A program made the position numbers and the translations under genes. This document shows, one piece after another, positions 22,641 to 34,300 of a stretch of 64,000 nucleotides of DNA. Origin of the DNA: Mesaphorura yosii (taxonomy: Eukaryota; Arthropoda; Collembola; Poduromorpha; Tullbergiidae); the NCBI GenBank assembly GCA_009869945.1, contig WIXG01000044.1, forward strand, positions 266,777-330,776. Direction: 5' to 3'. Position 1 is the stretch's first letter, and each line of letters begins with the position of its first letter. The notes beneath the pieces were generated by a model. The model worked only from the letters and a program-made list of their open reading frames with translations, searched no databases and was not told where the DNA came from.

Positions 22641-25053
22641 ATTTATAAGTCTCCAGCACCTAAATTAACACATCACGATTCATAAGCATGAGATCATTTT
22701 CTTTAAGTTTAAGATCCTCCTCCAGGTCCTCCACGCTCAACCGCATGGGGTGGATAAGAATTTAATAAAATGACATTTGGCTTACTTTATCGCTACGACG
22801 AAACGGCAGAAATTACAGAAAGCAATCACCGACGCCCAAATCAAGCTTACAAGTGTGAAAACAAGACGCTAAGTTCGTTCACACAATTTTCTTCCGGCAG
22901 CCACTGGAACGATAAACGCAACCACTAACACGAACTGGATTGGACTTATCGACTGACTGCCTGAAACTACGCAATGTCGAAGTCGAGTCGCGTGCACAGC
23001 AGAAACCACGCCGATGACACTATTCATTGCCAACCTTGAATGCTCAAGCGCCTTTTGCACAGAAGCCATAAAATTGAAGGTATTCGATGCTGTCAACTTT
23101 ATGTCAGAAAAGAATCCTATACTTGGATGAAAAACGCCTGGGTTTCGTCCATGATGTGGAGTAAGCGCCGCAAATAAATTGTCGGATGTCATTATAAATG
23201 CGGATTACTGATAACAGTTCAGTCGGGATCTAGGCTGATAAGAATCTGCATTCCCTGTGGATGCCTGGAAATTTTTGGACCCACCTTATCGCCAAGCTCA
23301 AGTGTCAAGTCTCGGTGAATTGACCACCCCTCCGCATCATCAGTTGGATCTTAGTATCTTTTTCACTCTCGTCTCGTTTGTGCACCTCTGCAATGTTCAA
23401 CTGGAAAGTCTGGATTCGCGTTTGCAGTCGCTCCCTTGATTTTACTCATTAGTCATTAACCATTGGAGTCGTCGTCAGGCGCCCGAGAGTCTCAACGCGT
23501 CTGGTCCAGGTCTCGCTTTCGTTCTCACAGAACGTGGTCATGCGTGCGTGGACTTTATTGTGGTCCTGGATATTTTTTATCTCTCGTCTTCTGGTCGATG
23601 ATCTTTGCAACCGGGACCGCGTACGCGTCCGAGTACGGCCAACCTGTCTTGTCTCTGCAGAAGGTACAAACAAAGCAAACGCAGCGCAGGTACAGTTTCT
23701 GTAAATGTAAACAAACTCTTCCTGGGCTGGGCAGCAGCCTGGGCCTGGGGACGGGGACGTGGACTAGGTTATCGAACCAGAGCTCAAGTCTCGCATCTCA
23801 AGTGCATCATGCATCTTCGCATTGTGCATGCGATCGTGCACTTACACAATGCCCATTTCTATTGCGTAATCTCCGTCGCCGCTGTCGTATTCGTAATCCT
23901 TTGGCTCATGGCTCACCGTTGCGTTGCATTGACCGTTTTTTAAAGATTTTTTTGCGCCTTTTCTTTCCAGCTCAGCTGAGCACTTTCTTGCAGACGCAGA
24001 CGTGAAAGTAGAAAAGGAGTTGCACCACGTGAAGATTAATTGGTGTATTTTTCCGGGTCATCATCTGCAGCCTGCCTGCAGCAGCAGACTTGCTGTTTCA
24101 CGTGGAGTAGAGTGGAACCGACTCCGTTCACACACGGTGCACGCATAATCATCAAGTTTTCAAGGGCAAGCGTACTCGTGTACGACTACGACGTGACAGA
24201 CGCAGGTTTTATTTTTTATTGCGCTTCCTTTTTCAAGTTCAACTCGTGTCTCGCCTCGTAGTCTCGTAGTAAAAACAGATGTGAATTAATCACGCTGGCG
24301 CTGCTTTCTTGCAGTTGCAGAAAAGTGAGAGCAGGCCCAGTAGGCGGGCAGGCTATAATTATGCTGGCCGAGCCCTGCTTGGCTTGATTCGCTGTTCGCT
24401 CAACCACGAATCATGACGAAGCGAGACGCGACAACCACGACCCAAAAAAGTGCCCGGATCTTTTTTATTTTTATGGACTTTACCTTTCAATTTCAACTTT
24501 TTGCAGCTCATGCGTACGAGTACGGGACGAGCACAGACATAAGCAATTGTGTCATGTTCATCTTTACTCTTTACGTTTACAGCTCGTTTTTAATTGTTGC
24601 ACGATGCAGGAGCACCGCAACCGCAAGGAACCAGCCACCTCATGAGCCTGGATCTGGTACAGTCCACGTCGACTTCCACGAGCACAACGCTGTGCACAGT
24701 CCCGTAAAACATATCAAACCCAGACCCAAGCCCAAGGGTTTTGAATTCATCCATCAATGCTGCACCGAGTCATGACCGAGACTTTTTGTGGTGTATTTCA
24801 TAATTTTTATGGTTATTATGGTGATAATTTAATAACCTCTGGAGTTAACCTTTTCCAACATCCAGCTCAGCTTCAAGCCAGGTCCACTTTTTTCTGTGTT
24901 TCCGTGCCTTGATGTGTCATGTCGGTGCTTGCTGGAACCTTATGCTTTTTGCTCTACATACGTTTGCATATGCTTGTCAATAATAACACCAGTCATCAGA
25001 AACCAGCCTGCCCATGAACCCAACATCAACAATCATTTTCAAGTCGTTTTGTA
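22641..25053. other. Intergenic region upstream of the RRM-RING gene
   Basis: Contains the 5'UTR and promoter of the minus-strand RRM-RING gene, then non-coding DNA. An open frame at 23463-24005 (180 codons) has an arbitrary composition and no domain or splice support. A CGCGTACGCG word is at 23618-23627. Confidence 0.5.
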
Positions 25054-25712
25054 TGAAGGGAGTTGAGTTCAAAAATTGTTACAAAAAAGAGATTGTTTAG
25101 AAGTGTCATGCACGCTTCAGAAACGCGCATTTCTGACAGTACAATTTTCTGAGGCCAGAAAATTCAGCCGTCAGAAATTCTGGCGTGATAATTTCTGACG
25201 TTACAAATTTTCTGCGGTCAGAATTTTCTGAGGTTAGAAATCCTTACGTTACAATTCTTGCTGAACTGATAATACAGTGGCGTGTAAAGTTAGCAAAATG
25301 CCCTGTGTTGCGTTCCTCGGCAATTAAAACCGAAAACTCACTGCTTAGCTTCGGGCTTAATGAAACTCTAATTGTCTCACTAATTGCAGGTGCATTGATT
25401 TAGTGTAGCGCCACACTTGATGTGAACAAAAATGCGTTTTTATGTGACTGGAGCACTCTGGAACTTCTTCAAATTGTGAAGCTCAATTTGTCTTATAGAT
25501 AAAATTTATATTTACCTTAGCCCGTACTATTGCCTTCTAGGAAAAATTCTAACGTCAGAAAATTCTGTCGGCAGAAGTTACTGACCGCAGAAAATTTGTA
25601 ACGTCAGAAAATTTAGCCCAGTAAATTGTACTGTCAGAAATTTCTGAAGCGTGCTTGACACTTCTAAACAATCTCTTGTTTTTGTAACAATTTTTTAACT
25701 CAACTCCCTTCA
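25054..25712. mobile_element. Foldback MITE (non-autonomous DNA transposon) with long inverted repeats
   Basis: The left arm (25054 to about 25250) reads almost the same as the reverse complement of the right arm (about 25545-25712). The outer 70 bases, starting TGAAGGGAGTTGAGTT, are nearly identical. Further in, both arms are built of sub-repeats of TTTCTGAC-GTTACAAATTTTCTG type, and the left arm has about 30 extra bases. TA dinucleotides flank both ends (25052-25053 and 25713-25714), consistent with a TA target duplication of Tc1/mariner-like elements. The roughly 290-base middle has no open frame, so the element is non-autonomous. Confidence 0.8.
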
Positions 25713-26050
25713 TAGTTTTGGTGCTGGTGCGGGTGCAAGTCCAGACTTGATCATACCCTTAAGGATACCTCGGCCCTATTCCATTGTTGCTGGCTGGTTA
25801 AATCGTTTTCACGTCGACACTTGCACGCACGCACGTTTTCTGTACGTCTGCGTCTTTAAGCAGTAAGCCTTTTAAAAATGATTCAGGTCTCGATTGTTGT
25901 GTTCTTCAGCAGGGAAGTGGAAGTAGACAAGATCTTGTAATAAGCGTGTCGACTTGCAACTTTTCGTGGTTCTTGCAGACGAAGCTTCTTTCCTCTCTGC
26001 CCGCTGCAGCTTCACCAGTTTACTTCTCCTGCGTCCTGCGCGACGCACTC

Positions 26051-26087
26051 TATATAAAATCTCACCTTACCCAGAGCAAGCTTCAGT
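26051..26087 (+). promoter_or_regulatory. Core promoter of the first TRAF4-like gene
   Basis: TATATAAA at 26051-26058 is followed by TTCAGTC, with TCAGT at 26083-26087. The initiator A (26085) is 34 bases from the TATA start, the usual arthropod spacing. The start codon lies 213 bases downstream with no intron needed. Confidence 0.55.
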
Positions 26088-26297
26088 CGCATCTCGACCA
26101 GGCACAAGACACCTTCACGCATCTTTCATCTTTGGCCTGTATCTTCAGCATCTTCATCATTTCTTTTATACTGGGCCAGAAACTGTGTCAAGTGGTCACA
26201 GCTCCATAAACGCCGCAATAAACGCAGTTCCTTGATTGTTAGTTGCTCGTTCGTCATTCAATCAAGATTTGTTTGTAATCAACCTCAAGATCACAGA

Positions 26298-28350
26298 ATG
26301 CCGTTGAGCTTTTTGAAATTAAGCAATGTTAGCAACAAAAGGTAAAGAGACATAAATCGTATTGTTGTGAGGAGTGAGGGCGTTTATGCGACAGTTGATG
26401 AAATGAATTTCATTATGCTCATAGGGCCTTGGATGCTGGCCGCAGTGGGAATGGTTCCAGCAGCAGCAGCAGCAGTACGAAATCAAGCTCCAGCGCCGCC
26501 GGTGCCTCGTCAGGACCACATTCACCAGCTTACTCTCAGGTAACTAATAACAGACGTATTTTGCAGAGTTCGTAGATTTTCACCTGAGCAAGGGCTGGAG
26601 CATTAGAAAATCTCGCTGGACATTTGAAACGGTGCGTAATTAAATGATGCAATTTTGTCCTTTACAGAGTATAAGCACAAGTGAATCATCCTCCGTCACC
26701 ACAGAAGAAGAAACCATCCTCAGCTCACTCATCTACTGCATCCACTACAAGGACGGCTGCACTTGGTCCGATGAATTAAGGAAATTGAAGGATCACCTCA
26801 ACACTTGCCCACACGATGTTGTCTCCTGTCCGAGCCAGTGCGGGAAGTTGATCCCCAGGCTTCAGTTGGAAGATCATCTTCGAAGGATTTGCTGCCTTCG
26901 ACGATCTGTTTGCCAATTCTGCCGAAGCATTTTCGCAGCGCAGGAGCTCGACGTAAGATCCTAAGAAATTAACTTTTGCTGCATGGAAAGTTTCTCACCC
27001 AAAACTTCGCTGTTCCTTTGCACGTAGAATCACTCGAGAAATTGCAGTTACAATTTGAGCGTGCCACCCAAGAGCATTCCACCCAAGCCAAAACCTGTGC
27101 CAAGGAAGAAGCCACAGCTCCCGAAACCTTCGCCCGTCCAAGAAGCAATTCATCATTACGAGCAGCTTCGAATTCCTGGGTTCGTCGAATGCGCAGGCTG
27201 CAATAATCAAATGGAAGCCAGTCTCCTGTACAATCATCAGCTTAAGTGTGAAGGCATCTCCATGTCCTACAGCCCATCCGAAGAGAACCCGGTCTTTATT
27301 CCAACAAAGGACCTCGAGGAGTTGAATATGAAGGAGAATGAGTACTCAAACATTTCTACAATTCCTGCTGCGACGAATGCATGCCTGTTCACGGATGTCG
27401 GGTGCAAATTCAAAGTAAGGCACGACCTAAAGTTAGCATTCATTATGCGATTTACGTTACTAATTGTGCACTGTAAACTTCACTAATTACATACCTTAAA
27501 TCCAGGGCCAGAAAAGAGGTCTCGACGCGCACTTGAAAGAAAACAATGACAACCACGTTTCGTTAATTTCTTCAGTTACATCAAAACAACAGCAACAGAT
27601 CGCACACTTGCGCAAGTCTCTTGCGAAACTGACGCTCAATCATACAGGTGAGAAAAGTCATACGGTTGAATTGTATTTATATTGAGCTAAAGGTCTCAAG
27701 GGTCTTTGTTTGATGAATGCTACAGGCAACCTAATCTGGAGAATTAAGGATTTTTCGGCCAAGCTGCAAGAAGCGAAATCCAAGGAAGGAGTTGAACTTC
27801 TTAGCAACGCGTTTTACACTGGCCAGTATGGATACAAGATTCAGGTACGAGCCCAACCTCTAGCTAAGAGCGAATTTGAAGAAAGTTCACCTTGTAAACT
27901 TCGGTTTTATTTTTACAGGCTTCGATCTTTCTCAACGGCAACGGAGTGGGTGAAAGCTCGCACATTTCGGTGTATATCAAAATACTGCCTGGCGAATTCG
28001 ATGGAATGGTGAAATGGCCATTTTCTCACCCGGTCTCATTCACACTCTACGATCAGAATCCGGACACTGAAAAGGTAATTTAATTATTAACTTGCACACA
28101 GAAGCCCTGAATCCCAACCTGAAAACATGAACTATGACTCCTTTTTCTGCAGTTATTGAATATCGTCGAAGGCTTCAATCCGGATCCGAACTGGATAAAC
28201 TTCAAGCGGCCAAGCAAGGAACCAGATTTGCTCGGATTTGGATTTCCAAGGTTCGTATCACACCGAACTCTCATGCGGGGTCATTATCTTGTGAACGATA
28301 CGCTCTTCTTGCGGATTAAGATTGACACGGAAAAAAGAATTCCCGCATAA
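26298..28350 (+). CDS. TRAF4-like adaptor, diverged paralogue with reduced zinc fingers
   Basis: Exons: 26298-26341, 26425-26539, 26668-26952, 27028-27414, 27506-27647, 27726-27844, 27919-28074, 28153-28350 (481 residues, GT-AG, phases consistent). It starts MPLSFLKL, followed by a Ser-rich run (AGC repeat). TRAF-type zinc fingers occupy about residues 65-150 (YCIHYKDGC, CPSQCG, CQFC). Residues 149-277 have lost most cysteines of the next fingers and carry a PxxP-rich basic stretch (PPKPKPVPRKKP), a possible SH3 ligand. A short QQQQ coiled segment and a complete TRAF-C/MATH domain follow from about 325 (LIWRIKDF, FLNGNGVGES, GFGFPRFVSH). There is no RING, as in Drosophila Traf4. The tandem neighbour 37103-44854 keeps the normal fingers. 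TRAFs link receptors to JNK/NF-kB signalling. Confidence 0.88.
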
Positions 28351-31300
28351 GTTAGTTAAGCTACAATTGTACTTACATGTTTCAAGATTTTGTGCTATTT
28401 ACTTACTCATTTGTCTTTCATTACTTCAATATGACTAATTAAGGTTAAAATGATGTTGTTAAGTTGTTTGGCCTTGCCTGATAAAATTTATGCATGCATT
28501 TGTTAAGAATTACTCAAAGGTTTGTGCTTCCCACATTAAATACTGCGCTTATTTTAATAAAATTATTGCAATTAAATACGTATACCTGGATGAATTAAAC
28601 TGATCGATGCAATTCTTACACTTTTATGCACAGATTCAAAGATAGCTAGCTGTGCTGGTGGTCCAGTTGCTTCGTTTCGGAAATGTAGTAACAAAATTGA
28701 GGCTGATGCTCATCGGAGCAATGCCAACGATGTTGAGTTGATAAACTACTAGCAATAGGCAGTCATTCCGAGGGCTACATCAGTGGGCGGCTTCAAATGC
28801 AACTGTGCTGTGCTAACAGAATTATAATCGCTAATTAAACCTTTCTTCCGGATGTTGCGATGCAGTATTTCGTTCCCATTAGTTTGAATGAAGATCTTGA
28901 GATATATGCCAGAGTTTGAACAGGTACTTGAAATTTTGGTACCTGTCATGTTTATCGAATCAGGAATCCGGCGTTATCCCATCAGGCATTGGTGCACTTG
29001 CCCTGGAAAGCAAGAGCGTTTCGCGTTTCGGATTCACCGTGAAATTCAATTTCAATTCCAGGATATCATCGATGCGTCTCCTCTCGCTTGATCGACCAGT
29101 TGATTTGCATGGTTGCATTGCATTGGTTGATGCTGGCAGAGGAAGTTCGAAATTGCACGTACAGTTCGTATTCTAAGAAAGGTTAAAGTAAAGAACAACG
29201 TGCAATGGCATTGACGGTCATACTCCTAAAATAGTTGTTTAAGCAGTCGCCGAAGAATGTGCACGAAATTACACATGCAGGAATGTACCCGCGATGGTCA
29301 TAAAATCTGCATATAATGACGTACCCAATAAAAGACAAAAAGTACTCGCAGACAAAAAAGTGATTTTGACAAATTTTGTTCTTTTATTACTTCACATTTG
29401 CATGTGCAGCGTAGCACTGCAATAATAAGACGCTGTAAACCTTATTCAAATACGCCAGACCGCAATGCTGTCAGATAATCTGCAAATTCATGCTCCATTT
29501 CATTCAGGCCGTGCCGCAGAACCAACCCTCTGCCTCTTTTTCGTGACATTCATCGCGCATTGCCTTGTACTTGAACAATGAGGATAATATTCAGATTATT
29601 CGGTTGAATTCACAAGCGAAGCAGGCTCAGACTGCATTAAAAGTAATCTCGCTCCATTACAAATTACACGTTTAACCCTTGAGGAATCATTTCCAATTTC
29701 CTTTTATAGAATAATTCTGAATTTAAAACCAAGGCAGAAGAAATTAAAAATAATGTGCAAAAACATTCCTGGATCAGCCCGCAGCCGCATTGCTTGCAAT
29801 TGCAGCTTCTCCTTCTGTGGAGTGCAAGCTAAATGCTAATTCTATGCTCGTCCCGGAGTCGCCATCAGCCCTGGCAGTGACTTTCCTCCAAGAGAAATTC
29901 CTTACGTCACTCACCGGTCACCGTGTCGTCGTCGCTTGCATATTAAACTTACATTTTCATTCGTCATTTGGGGAATTTTGCCATTTGTTGCAACTTTATT
30001 GTCTTTTTTCGCATTTCACCACCACAACGCACAGGCAATTAAGGAAAATGCGAGAAAAAACGGAGAAATTACGTAAAATGTAAACTGGGCATGCCATTGT
30101 ATTGTCACGTACGCGTGCAATTGTCCAAGAGCTGGGAACAAGGCACGAGACAATGGGACAATACGACATCATGTAGATGAAATTGTTGGAAGATTTATTC
30201 GCATTCGCATTTACAGGATCGACCGGCCAGACAGACGCAAAATATTCTTATTTATGGTTTGTACGTGTGCACTTTGTAGTCAGAAATCACCTCTTTTGCC
30301 CACACCAGCCAGTAAGCAAGAAACTAGTCAGTCAGATACAAGCATCTTTATTGCTTTGCATTTATTGTTGCTGTTACACGGCGAATGGTGGCTCGGCTCG
30401 CCTCAAATTGTCGTCATCGTCGTCGACGCCGAGACGAGACGAGGCGGGTGATTGTGATTGGAATGCTGATTGCATGGAAGAATGGAAATTAGCAAGAATT
30501 TACATCGCGAGCCACTGTCTGCCCGCGTCAGATGAAAAGAAAAGGTTATGATAATTGTAATTTATTGCTCTTCTTTCGCCAACACAATTGGCTGAGTTGA
30601 AGTCGACAGTCTCAACTTGCATGAATCATAAACAAATATAACTTTCGCCATTTATTGAAAGCACGAGTGATTTCTTCAATTCACCTCAACCTGAGCAACT
30701 TCGCTCACGATTTACAATTCCGTCTTTAATATTAGTTTAGCTTTGATGTGTTGTGTAAACAAATATTAGCGGTACTGGTTGCAATTGCCGGTGTCATTAA
30801 TTTCAAAATGTTAAACAAAGCAGTGCAGTGATCCACGTCCTTCAGTCCATGTCCGGCTGTAATTTGAGAATGAATTCGATGGCCATTCTGGAAAACTTGA
30901 CAACTTATGCCCAAAACGTCGCCTGAATGCATCTTCTCCCTTAAACGGATTGAAATTGCAGAATGCAGAAGTGAAGTTAAGTGAAAATTGCATCGTATTG
31001 CATTTTATGGGTTTGCACTCACATTCCATTATGCACTATGCACTTTTGAATATTTATTACCCCGAATTTGACCATTTACGTTAAGCAAGCAGAGAATCCA
31101 TCTGCACTGTCGGCTCGACTCCCTGCTTCGGCACGCTGTATTGAGAAATTGAAGTCCTTAAGAGAGTCATAATAATAAATACTCATTCACGAGTCGAGTC
31201 AGTCGAGTGCTTAAAAGGGAGAAAGGAAATATGAGTTTACTTTTATAGAACACTATGAAAGAGACTTTAAAATTATGACCAAAAACACATGAGGAATGTT

Positions 31301-34300
31301 GCAGCAGCTGCTCAGTGTGCACGGGGCGGAAAAAGCAATTCAGAAGATGAACAGCGGTCGAGACGGAGACGGCGACCGGAAGAGAAACTAAAAAAAAGTG
31401 GTCAAGTCAAGTTGTTCATTATCATTTCATTGACTTGGAATTTGTAAAGGTTTGCTGCTTTTTTGGTTATTACACTCACTTACCAATCTGGAGCTGGATT
31501 CAACGACAAGGGTGGAAGCTCTAAAGATCCAAACAAAGGCTCCAAGTCCCCAATCCAATCATATGCAACTGAACACCGCCGTGTGCCAGCCGACATCCAA
31601 CAATGAATTCAATGAAAGTGTTCTTCACGTCGGATTCAATTTTATTGGGACCGGAAGCGCAGTGCAGTGGTTCTGAATAATAATTTCCAGCTCGGCCGGC
31701 GCAGTCAAATGTGGCCTATTATTAAGAGATTTTTTGAGAGGGAAAATCTTGAAATCTAAACAAAGAACAAAGAAGCAAGTCAAAACTAGACTTTACCACG
31801 GCCTGGCATGAAATAGAAGTATGGTAATGGTAACGGGTTAGCAAACAGTGACAAGTTAATAGCCACGATGCAAGACCAAGGAAGACAAGAACAGAAGGCA
31901 AACGGTAAATACCCTCATAGGCCATCAATCAAGGTTCTGAATTCTAGTTCAACTGCACTGAAACAAAACCCAAACGAAGAACGGGTAATTGCCTTAAGTT
32001 AATTAGCAGTGTCGATTGCGAACTTTGATTACATTCAGGCAGAAGGCGCATGTGCCAGTGTCATATACTAATTAAGTGGAGTACTCGTGCTTAAATTCGT
32101 AACCACTACTGAATGAGAACTTTCTGGCTTCGTGACTCCGTGGCTCCTTGCTCTTGCCCGTCTTCAACTTCAACCCTTTCTTTTCCTTTCCTTTCCAGAT
32201 GTTCACAGCCAATCTATTAAGAATGTTTTTCATTTGATGGATGTAAACCCGATTTTTTGTGGGCCCGAGTCGGAGCCCTTTTTTACTTTCCTGCACTGCA
32301 CTGATTGTTGATACACTTTAATTTCTATCGCTTCCACATGTTCCATGTTGAACTTGTGCTTTATTTTGTTTTGTCTGCTCTGCCCTGCTTTGTTCCAGTT
32401 CTAATTCGATCCAAGCGCAATGCCAGCAAGTGAGGAAAGGAAGGGGATGAAAATATTGGATACAGTGCCCAGTCCTTTAAAAGGATGTAGGCGAATGTAT
32501 GAAATTATGAACCCCATTCATTCCCATCATCATCATGAAGTTATTTTCTTTGTTTATATTTTAAAACACCATCATAACTTGTATGCTTGAATTCGTCTTT
32601 AAAGGACGACGCTGCGCTGTGAATGTGAAAGAAGTACGCCTTCATTTTCAGTTACATTCTCAGTCTATTCAGTTGTGTAACTGTTTGCCATAAATTCTTG
32701 GTTGCGGTTTTCTCATTCAAGCAGTCTTGACTTTGCATCTCTTTATGAATCTCCTGAGTGCATTTAGTATTTAGCAGCATTTAATAGCCGTGCTTACATC
32801 CCTAAACGGATTTTTTGTCGGTAAAAGAGGACGCGGACGGAATCGCTCAAGAGAAACGAGTGTGAGTGAACGAAATGTATAATTGAGTACAAGCTTATCA
32901 CGAGCTTTGTCTGTTGTCGGTTGAATTTCATCCTACTTTCTGCAGTGGAGGACGATTTTACAAATTACGGCGTTGATTATCGACCTCACTTTCTCTCAGG
33001 AAATCAGGTAAGCTAAATTCAGTGTTCCGTCGCCAATCTTGCGGGCTTTGGCTGTTTGTCTCCTTCGATTCCATTCTGACATTGAACTGGAAATTTTCCA
33101 TGTGAATGATACGAAAGCTAATTATTCGAGTTATCGTATTCGCCTTCACGCTTGTGCTGTTCATAACTCCAATCATAAACTCACACTTTCCCGGAAAGGA
33201 AAGAAATTGAATCTGATAATGGCTTTCATGAAAATTAAATGGTTCGACTTTCACTTCAATGCCTCTCCATTTCAATGCAAAATACGATGAAACAACGAAA
33301 TAAGGAAGTAAAGCAAACGAGCGGCTTCTACAACTTTACTCGGTTGCCTCCGATTCGTTTAATGCGATTTGACATCATAACATCATTGTTTAACCAAAGT
33401 TGTCAAGAAGATCATCACGTATTTTGTGATGTGAGGTTTTCGCCGATAATGTGCGAAATTCGAGATGAGTCGACGAAGGCCAAATGTAAAAGCAAAGGAC
33501 AAGCAGAATTTTCCGTTGCCAGCCGTTGAAGGTCGTCTGATTTTTCGCAGTTCAAGGCATACATCAATGACTATAATTCAGTTTCCATGTCGAGGCATCG
33601 AATGTTCTGTGACGAGTGAACGATTCCGCTTGACCATGCTCTTTGCAGTACATGGCTGCCAACAAGGCCGGTTAAGGGCCCAGCAGTAGCAGCCTTCAAG
33701 GCAATTATTGTCCAGACTAAACACCTGCACCTGAGGATTTAACGTAAATGTGTCGTCGTTAGAATAAATTGGACAGCACACGGCAATATTAAGAGCTCAT
33801 AACCACGATCGAGGAGGCGAAGAATCTCATAACCATAACGCAGTGCGGAGCAACAACTTGTTGCTCAGTATTAGTGCCCAGAGCTCAGATTTATGCGTGA
33901 TTTATATTTCTTGGGTAGGAGTGTGAAGTTTTGAGATGCAGTTCAGTGCTTTGCACTCGCCTCGGAAGAATCGGGACCAGGTTCTTGATTGTTACAAGTT
34001 TAAGTTCAAACTCTCAGGTCAATTTTTCTGTGGACGTGAACTCATGCTTCAGCTTTAGTCTGATGTCTGGTTAATATCAGCGATGGTATCGTCCGACTGG
34101 CTGCTTCGTCGCTTCGTGCGTGCGTGTGCATGTGCCCTTTTCATTTCTCACTTTTCAAGAAGAAAAAATGATCAGTCCTGGACTGCTTCTGCCTGGACAC
34201 AATGTTGCTGGCCATTACTTACAAGTTGAGCAGGGGCAATTGGATATCGTGTACGAGGTAGCCAGTCTTTCGTTCCGATTACGTTAGCCACGAGAAACCA

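Noticed and set aside
23463-24005. 180-codon open frame on the plus strand
   Set aside because: No domain, odd composition, overlapping open frames on both strands, and no splice or promoter context.
32945-33007. 63-base exon-like interval between the TRAF4 genes
   Set aside because: Good AG and GT borders and open in two frames, but no partner exon or start codon joins it; likely chance.
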